Shown: in pieces, positions 18,901 through 28,100 of the stretch
Layout of the letters: each line of letters begins with the position of its first letter
Position numbering within the stretch: the stretch's first letter is position 1
Origin: JBEEOW01 sp041191405
GTDB taxonomy: Bacteria > Bacteroidota > Bacteroidia > Cytophagales > UBA9547
Reading direction: 5' to 3'
DNA: 64,000 nt
NCBI GenBank assembly: GCA_041191405.1
Contig: JBEEOW010000023.1
Location: forward strand, 3,444-67,443
Made by a program: the position numbers and the translations under genes
The notes under the pieces: generated by a model
What the model was told of the DNA's origin: nothing
The model's database searches: none
Seen by the model: the letters and a program-made list of their open reading frames with translations, nothing else

Positions 18901-19009
18901 CCCCTTGCCCGTAGGCCTGTTGTATCCAAAAGCTTGACAAAAAGACTATTGCAAACGCAAGTTTTGCAAAGAGTCGGTTTTGTCGCAAAAGAGTAAATTG
19001 TTTTTGCAT
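12998..19009 (-). CDS. 2,003-aa Ig/PKD repeat adhesin with T9SS type B (CHU_C) sorting domain
   Basis: A signal peptide (ending IQQAYGQ) precedes nine Ig-like repeats of about 90 residues at roughly 45-840 (pattern 'WE.S..G.W..I.N.T.TL.Y.NLTQTTYYRAVVQNGAC'). Twelve PKD domains of about 80 residues follow at roughly 840-1817 (for example VADFAFTNVC...YAWDFND). Then come an Ig-like linker and a gliding-motility-type CHU_C domain (TISNIVTPDGNGKNDTWYVP, IFDRWGKLVYKAGNYKNDW, GTYYFVITFDG). Type B CTD proteins such as SprB are exported by T9SS and depend on a PorP/SprF partner, here encoded just downstream. It is probably a surface adhesin presented on the cell or on the assembly built by the neighbouring genes. 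Many conserved Cys occur once per repeat. Confidence 0.88.
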   Translation of the reverse strand: MQKQFTLLRQNRLFAKLAFAIVFLSSFWIQQAYGQGAVYPLQSDVCISTPSYTLTWSGTSGTVDRWEKNDGSGWTTVANTTSSVTFPTPAAGTYTYRTYINLGGGNFQYSVIATVNVYSLSTADGTVSFTYDGSNRCESNNAGTVVLNGGYNGTINKWVYSKTGQAPWTAIGNSTNTLSYEDLPENTYYKVEIQNGVCPAVLTTNSAQINVVNDPEGGVTSVASSPICEGTTTLLSVTGNSGTTFDWQLLNGGIWSNVSTGTTYTPSAALPSGVYNYRVNATLTCKDRTSATITKSSTSTVTALTISQTTAIANPTGDNVVSSADPTLNNIIVAPSNGSVLRWELSTDGNQWSPLTNSSNTYTYSNLTQSTYYRVVTKNGACNEAFSTTPVKITVANGGTVTASSTSMCSPSGASTLTVAGYEATSYTWESAPNPVGPWSAIQSNVASITVNNLTQTTYYRVNANSGKAYSNTLTISIAVPTVAGSLTTPSQSVCSGDATVRTIALNGNTGTVNRWEYSNFNGEPWTALANTTTTLDFNNITQTTWYRAVVQNGACTAEITPSIKVEVVNGGSVAGSTNICANDGIIRTLVLSGHTGLINYWERSEFDVNSSTWGPYQNVGNGGSVNFTYQNLSKSTRYRAVIISSCATDVTSAYAEIIVNSTSVGGTLASAATVRPGNNSGSITLAGQNGNVVRWESSLTNSAPWTQIANTTTTLSYVNLDKSTFYRAIVQNGACAEVVSSNTIKITMALNGEIAGAREVCASDPTVRTLTFENYNGTISRWQQSINNGTSWTDIPVTANKTTLNYSSLTQTTLYRAVVTEDGGDIFATPATITVNPLPIPSFTAPTVCLENKTVFTSTSVISSGTILSHNWYYADGKGTSIVSPTYTYAAAGTYAVKLVLISDKLCRDSITQNVVVSPLPATDFTFTNVCENKTMSFTNGTVLAGATLTYAWTFGNGNTSTLSDPTNVYPVKGKYNVTLNATANGTCSKSITKEVTVYENPVADFAFTNVCDLSAMNFVNNSFISDGNLTYAWDFNDAAATSVLASPSYKFSKADTFNVKLTVTTPFACTHNVTKKVEVYPNPVVDFTPVNNCFGQVTTFTNNTTIASGSNTYVWDFKNGNTSTALNPTQTYNAAGSYYAKLTAKSDRNCTISKEKEVIVHYNPRAQFAFNNICANDTVAFKNLSSTYGDAITYTWNFADGSATSSVESPLKVFATAKTYAVKLLVTSTFGCKDSTTQNVAVYPNPVANFTSSALTCNGKATNFTSTSTVASGVIKSHLYDFSNGTTSNLKNPSYKFASDGTFKTLLTVTTDRGCTDTITKSVTIANQPVPNFEFSSVCAGNTISFVNKTTSVDGSSSYSWSFGDTVGTSTQTSPSYVYNTPRTYTVKMIVQNANTCSDSITKNVEIYPNAVANFTKVDTCAGYAVNFKSTSSVVSGVMYYDWNFGNGKTSVIAEPTITYAKEGTYPVVLKITTDKGCITSKTISTIVDPNPVVSFVATDVCYAVANVFTNTTQLASGTAKYTWNFGDQLSDTASSTSHVYVSPGTYQVTLSAITDKGCVGSFTKSTDVFPKPNADFTFNNLCATKAVTFNNISTIESGTLTYLWQLGDNTTSTIKNAVNTYNVEGDYTVTLFANSDKACSDTIVKTIKIYPLPVPSFTVDSVCDGYTSKFINTTTSKDSVSYFQWDFDDLTNSLQKNPEHLFLNQGTYNVSLLARTINNCEVLFKKDVVVMPVPVANFSADAICVGNPSVLKNLTTNVTGSVTYTWKLADGTSDIIKTSTLIPDTSHTYLKGNTYGVKLIAKSFFGCVDSVTKGVVVHALPLVKLPKDTSVSMGVPLEITAIAANGTYAWTPNRGLDNYIKKQVVALPDTTTEYIFTVTDSNTCVKADTMKVTVRKDYYLMNINNTISNIVTPDGNGKNDTWYVPNIEFYPENLVQIFDRWGKLVYKAGNYKNDWSASNLSGDLLPDGTYYFVITFDGSDVIHKGTITVMRDMDANVLFK

Positions 19010-19034
19010 AAATTAAAAGGTTATTTTTTTGGTT

Positions 19035-19120
19035 AAGAGTTAAGGGTTAATAGTTATCAGTTGTCAGTTATCGGTTGTCAGATATCGGTTATCGGTTATT
19101 AGTTATCAGTAGTCAGTTTT
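19035..19120. repeat. Degenerate short tandem repeats (TTATCGGTTGTCAG-like)
   Basis: The 169-nt gap between the two PKD-protein genes is filled by imperfect repeats of units such as AGTTATCAGT, TTGTCAG and TATCGGTT. A direct ACTGAAA repeat lies nearer the downstream end. It is the only substantial gap inside the array and might contain an internal promoter; none was recognised. Confidence 0.6.
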
Positions 19121-19178
19121 AGAAGTTTATATCAAGTTTATAGTTGCCTGTAATTTTCATTAACTGAAAACTGAAAAC

Positions 19179-22100
19179 TTACTTCTGTATTATCACTTTA
19201 AACACTTTTACTTGGTCACGAACTATCATTCTCAAGAAATACATACCTGATGTCAATTCGCTATCATCAAAAACTGCATGATGGAATTTTGAATTCAAAT
19301 AATCTTTACTTGAAATAACTTGCCCTTCTAAATCATAGAAATCCAAGTGGATATCCGAATCTACTGCCAGCTCAGTTTCAAACAAGAACCTACCAGTATT
19401 TGGATTTGGATAAACATTTGCGTTTAAAACCAATTCTTTATTCAACAATGAATCAGGCGTAACTTGCTGATTTTTTCTGAATAATTTCATGGTTTTAGTT
19501 TTTGTATCACTACAAGTTCCGTTGGTTACAGTTAAGGTAACAGTTAAATTACCTGCCAAATTATATTTATGTAATGGGTCTGTTTCTGTTGATGTAAATC
19601 CATCTCCAAATCTCCATTTAGATGTAAATGGTGCTGGATATGAAAGATTTACAAATTGAATAGAAACTGTATCAATATTTGCTACTGATGGACACAAGAA
19701 ACTAGCATACACTGCATTTGGAGAAACTTTAATTTCAACTGTATCTCTCGCCACACATGAATTTGAGTTTTCTACTTTTAAATAATAGAAACCTGCTTTG
19801 TTAACCGTAATTGATTTATCTCTCGAAGTAAAACCTGTTGTCGAACTCCAATCATAAACACTTCCTGCATTACCTGCATCTAATGTCTGAGAGGTATTTG
19901 CACAAATTAAGTAAGATTCATTTAAAAGCAAAGTAGGTTTAAGTAAAAATGCAACATCTACAGTATCCGAATTTGAACATCCATTTGCATTTGTAGCTTT
20001 TACTGAATATTTTCCGTCTAAACCAACTGTAATATTTTGGGTCGTTGCACCTGTATTCCATTGGAAATTTGGCGCATTAGTTACCACATTTAAGGTAACA
20101 ACTTCACCTTTACAAGCTTTTACATCTTGCCCAAGTGCCACCGAAGGAATTGAAAGTACAGTTACATTAATACTATCGGCTTTAGTACAAGCATATTGGT
20201 TAGTTACTTTCACCCAATACAAACCTGATTGTGTTACAGTTTCTGTTTGGGTAGTTTTGTTAGTGTTCCAAACATAAGTGTTGCCTGAATTTTTTGCATC
20301 AATTACCACTGATGCACAAACTGTAGTATCGTTTCCTAAATTAACAACAGGATAATTTTGTGTATTAACTTTTATACTATCTGTTGATTTACAATTAAAT
20401 GAATTTGTTAAAACCAACTTATAAACACCAGCCTGATTTACATTGATATTACTTGTTGTTGCTCCATTTGACCATAAAGCTTTGCTACCCGCAGCCAATG
20501 TCGGACCTACAATTGTTGTTGAGTTTCCGATACAAACATCTTTGTCAGCACCTAAATCAAAATCAGTGGTTGGGTTAACAATAACATTTATAGTATCTCT
20601 TGCAGTACAATTGTTTTTATCAGTAACACGAACTGCGTAATTTCCTGTTTTTATAACTGAAATATTTTCGCTTGTAGCAGCTGTTGACCATAAATAAGTT
20701 GCGCCTACATTACCTGCATATATTTTAAGCAATTGATTATCACAGATTACAGTATCTTTTCCAAGATTAACTACTGGATTTCCAAATACATTTACATTTA
20801 CAGTATCTTTTGCAATACATTTATTGGTTGAGAATGTAGTTACAACATATTCGCCTGTAATATTTGCAGTGATAGCTTTTGTAGTTTCATTGGTTGACCA
20901 TAAATATGATTTTGCATCAACACCTGCATCTAAAGGAATTGCCGAACAAGCAGAAATATCAGCACCTAAAACCGGCACCGCTGCACTTTCAAAAGTTAAT
21001 AATATTTCGTCAGTAGCTTTACATTGATTTACATCAGTGATAGTTACTTTGTAATTTGCTGTAGTTTTCGCTATAATTTCTTGGGTTGTTTCAGTAGTTG
21101 ACCAAGAGTAAGTAGCACCAGAATTAGCTGCGTTTAATGTCCAAGTTTGACCTTGACACAATGTTCTATCAATACCTAAATCCACTCTAGGATTTAAGAA
21201 CATAGTTACTTTACGTTCAGCACTTGCCTTACAACCATTTGTTGCAGTTACATCTACACCGTAGGTTCCACCTGTTGCAACTGTGATAGTTTGGTTTGTT
21301 TCTCCATTGCTCCATAAATAGTTAGCACCAGCATTTTGTGCATTCAACACAAAAGTTGAACCTTTACAGAAACTAGTATCTGTTCCTAAATTAATCACTG
21401 GCGAAGCCAAAGCCGAAACTGTAATTGTATCTCTTGCAACACAATTAAATGCATCTTTCACTTCAAGAATTAAATCAGTAACCGCATTGGTTGAAATTTG
21501 CTGTGTTGTATTTGATTTACCAATCCAATTGTAGCTTGTGTAGCCACTTGGAGCAGTGATAGTTTTTGGTAAATCTGCCGAACAAACTTGTAAATCAGCA
21601 CCTAAACTTACCGGTGTAATTGTTTTTTCAGTTAATCTAATTGATGATTTTGCTTTACAACCTTTATTATCAGTAACTTCAACTTCGTATTTACCAGCAT
21701 TTGTTGCAGAAATAGTTTGCGTTGTAGCTCCATTTGACCATAAATAATTACTTCCTACATTTTGAGCATCAAGCGTTGTAGCATTTCCTGTACAGAAATT
21801 AGCATCTGGACCTAAACTCACCGTTGGGTTTGTGTTTACAGTTACATTTATTGTATCTGCATAAGTACAAGCATTTGCACCTGTAGCTGTTACAATGTAA
21901 TTACCTGAATTAGTAACAGTTAAACTTGAATCTGTACTTGCAAGATTATTCCATAAATATGAACTTGCTTTTGCCCAAGCATTCAATGTTAATGGTAATT
22001 CACTACTACAAAGTGTAATATCATTTCCTAAACTAAATTTAGGTGCATTTTTAACTTGAATTGCAACTGTATCTGCACTTGAACAGCCACTAGGTAAAGT

Positions 22101-25100
22101 AACTTTTACGCCATATATTCCAGATGCAGTAATTGGTAAAGTAGCAGTTGTTTGTCCGCTTAACCATTCGTAAGTTGCCCCTGTTTGTGTAACATCAAGT
22201 ACAATTGGTTTGGTATCACAAATACTTGCATCAGCTCCTAAATTAACAGGAGTTGGCGAAGTTGAAATTGAAACCATTACACTTGCATTAGCGGTACAAC
22301 TATTTTGGTCAGTTACTGTAACAGAATAAGTTCCGGCAGAAGTAACATTCAACTTTTGCGTAGTTGCACCTGTATTCCATAAATAAGTTGAACCTTCATT
22401 TTTAGCATTCAACTCATAGTTATTACAAACACTTCTATCACCACCTAAATTTACAAGCATAGTAGTATTTAATAATACCAACACCGAATCAGTTGTTTTA
22501 CAAGCGTTTGTACCAGTTACTGTAACTTTGTATTTTCCATCAGTATTGGCAACGAGTGTTTGAGATGTTGATGCATTATTCCACAAATAAGTACTACCTG
22601 CATTTTTAGCATCTAAAGTAAATGATGCCCCACAAGTACGAATAGTATCGCCAAGTTCTACTCTAGGAGCAGTTTTAACAATAAAGTTTTGAGTGGTATT
22701 TGCAGTACAACCAGCAGGCGTAGTTACCGTTAATTTTGAACTATAATTACCTGGTATTGAATACGTTTTATTTGGAGATAATAAAGTGCTATTAGTTCCA
22801 TCTCCTAAATCCCAAGCATAAGATACATTCACACTTGGAGATGATGTATTTACAAAATTTGCTTTTTCACCCACGCAAACATCTGCAATAGTAAATGCCA
22901 CTGTTGGTAAAGCATTAATTACTATTGTTTTAGTTTTTGTTACTGGCGAACCAGTATTTGGAGTTACAGTTAACGACACATTAAATGAACCTGCATTACC
23001 AAATACTTTCGCAGGATTTTTCAAAGTTGATGTAGTACCATCTCCGAAATTCCAAGCATAAGTTAAGGTATCTGAATCAAATCCAGAAGTGTTATTAAAC
23101 TGAATTTCATTGTTTCTACACAAATTCCCTGAAGTTGTAAAATCAGCAAAATCAGAAATTGCAGTATTTGGATATTTAATATTTCTAACAACAGATGCTT
23201 TACAACCATTTGCACTTGTTGCACTTAAAGTAACATCGTAATATCCGTTTGAGAAATACTTGTAAGTAGGATTTGTTTGCGTTGATACAGCTCCATTTCC
23301 AAAATTCCAGTTATAATTAATTGTTTCTGTTGGAGTTATTGTTGTTTTATTGGTAAATAAAACATTGTTGCTTGCATCATTTGCCACTGTAAAATCAGGA
23401 ACAGGTAAAGAGTTTACAACTACAGAACTTGTTTTTGAAGCAACACAACCTTTGTCAGATGTAGCATTTAAAACAATATTATAAGTACCTGCATTTGCAT
23501 AAGTAGTACTAGGATTTGTAGTTATTGGAGTAGCATTGTTTCCTAAATCCCACGAATAAGTTAAAGAACCAGATTTAATTGTACTTGCATTTGTAAGATT
23601 ATAAGTTTGATTTACACACGTTTTAGCTGCGGCAGTGAAATTAACAACTGGTATTGGGTTTGTTACCATTGTTTTTGATTTGGTAGCCGAACAACCAAAT
23701 GTTGAAGTTGCAGTTAAATCAATATTGTTAATTTTTTCATTGGTAAATGTTTTTGTAGGAATTGAATCGGTTGATGTTGTTCCATCATTAAAATTCCAAG
23801 TATAGCTTAATGGCAAACCTTCACTAGCCGATGAAGTATTAGTTATGTTTAAAGGTGTGTTTGAACAAACATCTGCCACAGTAAAATCAGCATTTGGTAA
23901 AGTGTGTATAGTTACTGGTTTTGTTATTACACCCACACAACCATAAATAGATTGTGCCGAAAGTTTTACATTATAAGTTTTAGCTGTAGCGTAAGTAATT
24001 ACAGGATTCGTTAAAACCGAAGTTTTTCCATTATCAAAAACCCAACTGTATGTCAACTGATTTTGGTCAAGTGGAGCTACAATAGTTGATGTATTGGTAA
24101 AATTAGTAACCTCTCCAATACATACAGTATTTGTTGTAAAATCAGGACTTGGTAAAGGTTTTACTTCAACCAAATTTGAGGTAGAAGCAGTACAGTTTTT
24201 ATCAGAAATAGCTTTTAAAGCAACAGTATAAGTGTTTGCATTTGGGAAAACAAACTTACCATTTTTAACTGTTGATGAATCAGTTGCGGTAAATTTCCAA
24301 ACGTAAGTAAGCGTTCCAGAAGCTATTGTAGATTGATTTGTAAAATAAGTTGTGTCTGCATTACAAGCTACTGCACTTGAGAATTTAACCACAGGGTTTT
24401 GATACACTTGCGCAACTTTGCTTGTTGAAGCATTACAACCATTACTCGAGCTAACTGTTAAGTTAATGGTGTAATTTCCTGCATTTGCATAAGTAAAAAT
24501 TGGATTTGTTTCGGTAGATGTTGAAGCATTTCCTAAATTCCAATTGTATGATAAATTACCACTTGAAATTGTTGAGTTATTAGTGATACTTGTTGGTGCA
24601 CCCAAACAAACATTTGTTACAGTAAAATCAGCTACAGGTAATTCGTTTACTACAGCAATTTGAGTTACAGAATCAACACAACCTAAGTTAGAAGTTACTT
24701 TAAGTTTAGTAGTAAAATCACCTACTGTTGAATATAAGTTTGTAGGGTTTTTAGTGGTTGATGTTTTTGTATCACCAAAATTCCAAGCACTTGTGTAAGT
24801 ACCTGCCGAAATTGTTGAGATGTTTGTAAATGCACTTGCTGTACCCACACAAACAGGATTTACGGTAAACTTAGCAGTAGGTACAGGATTTATAACCACC
24901 ACTTTAGTAGTAACATTTGTACCACCTGATGCAGAAATTGCAGTCAAAGCAACTGTGTAAGTGCCAGCTTTGTCGTATTTTTTGGTTGGATTTTGTAAGG
25001 TTGAACTTGTACCATCACCAAAATTCCAACTATAAGTTAAACCACCAGCATCAATTGTTGATTGGTTTGCAAATGTTACCGTTGAGTACGAACAAAAATC

Positions 25101-28100
25101 AGGAGCAGAGAAAGTAAATGCTGCCACAGGGTCACCATTTGTGGTGATATCTTGTGAAACAGAATCCTTACAACCGGCATTGGTAAATGTTAACAACTTA
25201 ACAGTGTGTGCACCCGAAGTTTGATAAGTAAACACTGGATTTTTAACAGCAGAAGCTCCATTGTTTTCGCCAAATGTCCAATTATAGTTCATTGGTTCAT
25301 TGGTAGATATTGAAGATGTATTAGTAAAACTAGTTGGTGTACCAGTAGTTAAACCAGAGAAAGTAAAACTAGCAGTTGGGTTAGGCGTTACTACAATTGA
25401 TTGTGTGGTAGAATCTTTACAACCTGCATTACTTGTTACCAATAATTTTATTGTATAAATACCTGACTTTGAATACGCTTTTAATTCGTTATCAAGAGGT
25501 GTTTCTGAAAGTGAGTCTTTCTTTACAGAAGTAAAACCATCGCCAAATGTCCAATTACTACGAGCAATAGCAGCACCCGAAACTACGGTTGAATTATTGG
25601 TTAAAGTTACTGGAGCTCCCACACAACGAGTTGCATTACTCAATGCAAAACTTGCAACTGGCATTGGCTGAATCAATACTTTTGAAGTTGGAGCACTAGC
25701 CAACGAGGAATCAGTACATCCATAACTTGATGTTGCTACTAACTTAATAGTATAATTACCAAGGGTTTCGTATTTTTTTACAGGATTAAGTTCAGTTGAA
25801 TTATAACCATCAACAGAGAATGTCCATTTATATGTTAAACTTTGTGAAGGTGTAATAGTAGTTGTATTATCATACTGAATAGTAGTTCCTAAACAAGCTG
25901 AAGTTTTAGCATTAAAACTCACAACTGGTTTTGGATTTACCTGTACAATTACATCTTGCGAAACTCTACAACCAGCTTTATTATAACACAATACATTAAT
26001 TGTATCTTGTAAACCAGTGATATCACTTGATTTTAATTTGATTTTTTGGGTAGATTTCCCGTTAGACCATTTCCAAGAAGTTACATTATCACCTGCATCT
26101 AAAGTAATAGAATCACCATCACAGAACCAAACTGGTACTTTAGGTAAAGTTAATTTTGGAGGTGTATCACAATCTGTATCTGCAACTGTTACCCTTAAAC
26201 CTGAAGTATAAACAGTAGCTTTGTCGGTTGATACATTATTTAATGTTGCATCCGAAACTGATAGCGTATCTTGAATATATTTTGAAGATTCATCTACTTT
26301 TTCACCAGCTTGCTTACTGTACCAAAGTCTGAAAAATGGTTCATTTTGTTTTTTAGGTAAATTTTCCCATTCAGAGTCAATGTATTTGAATACTAAGCCA
26401 ACATCACCTTCATTATCAGGATGTAAATCATACAAACGTCTAATACTTCCCTCTCCTACACTATCTTGAATATCATTTCTTCTGTAATAAGTTACATCTC
26501 CAAGGTTATCAGTTGGTTTCACAATTAAACCCAAACTACTGTAGTCCTTATTATTTCCAGGTGTAGCCAAACGATTACGTGCAATAATCCAACCTTTATC
26601 ACCAAATAAATAATTGAAAGGTGTTTCGTTTACAACTGTTCCAGTATCAAGTAAATCAATATTATAGTGTACAAAATCAATAGTACCTTGTTTTAATCTA
26701 AGTTTGCTATTAACAGTAATACCACGTTGTAAGGTAAGTTTTTGTTGAAACTTGTCCATTACCAAACTATTAAAGTTTACTGTATCATTTCGTACATATT
26801 GTAAAAAACCATATCTAAACGTAACCGTACCAAAGCCTTCTGATAAAAAAAGAGGTTTACTTGGAATTCTGTTTGAAATATTTCCAGCTACGAAAATTGA
26901 GTCAAGGTTTAAAATTTCGCCTCTTTTAATTCCACCTCCTATATCAATTAAAGTATCATTATATAAAGAACCATCAACATACAAGCGAGTAGTTCTATAA
27001 TTTCTAGTTACAGCACCTTTCTTATAAGCTTCGTCTAATTTTGAGTAAAGATACAATTTAGTACCGTTGATATAAAAGCCAGCAGTATCAACTACAGGAG
27101 GCGTTTTTGAAACTACTCCTACAGATATATAATTAACTGTTTTTGAAATAGATGACACACAATTTTTATCCGAAGTAGCAGTTAATGTTACAGAATATGC
27201 ACTTGGTTTTGGGAAAACATATTTAGGATTTAAATCAGTAGATGTACCTGTTTGACCTAACTTCCAAGCATAAGTCAAAGTTCCAGTACCGATACTTGAT
27301 TGGTTTGTAAAATAGATTGTATCAGTATTTACCCTTGCATCAAAGGCAAAATCTGCAATTGGTGCTTGAAAAACTTGCACATTTTGAGTAGCAGTAGCAG
27401 CACAACCATTCCCTGAACTTGCAGTTAATTTTATGGTAAATGTTGCAGCAGTTGAGTAAGTTATAGTTGGCTCAAAATCAGTTGAATTGGTACTGTCGCC
27501 AAACTCCCAAAAATAAGTTAAATTTCCGCTACTTATTGTTGAATTATTTTTAATAACATGTGATGCACCAAAACAAGTGTCATTCACCGTAAAACTAGCG
27601 GTTGGTACGTCAGTTACATTTACAGCTACTGTTGTACTATCAACACAATTACTATCCGAAGTAACTATAAGTTTAGCATTGTAGGTTCCTAAAGCTAAAT
27701 AGGTATGTGTAGGATTTGTACTTGAAGATGTATTACCATCTCCGAAATTCCAAGCACTTGTAAATGTTCCACTTGCAATACTTGTTGAGTTAGTAAAATT
27801 TGCATTACTATTTGCACAAGCATTGGCAATTAAAAAATTAGAGTTTGGTACTGGGTTTATTTTAACCGACTTAGTAATTGTATCAGCTCCACCTTGGTCT
27901 TCTGTTGCAATTAAAGTGATTGAATATGTTCCAGCTTGAGCAAACTTTTTTGAAGGACTCGCATCATTTGAACTTGTTCCATCACCAAAATCCCACTTAT
28001 AGCTTACATTTCCAAAATCAATTGTTGTTTGATTTGTAAATGTTAATGTTGAATATGAACATTTATCTGGTGCAGTAACTGTAAAATCAGCGACAGGAAT

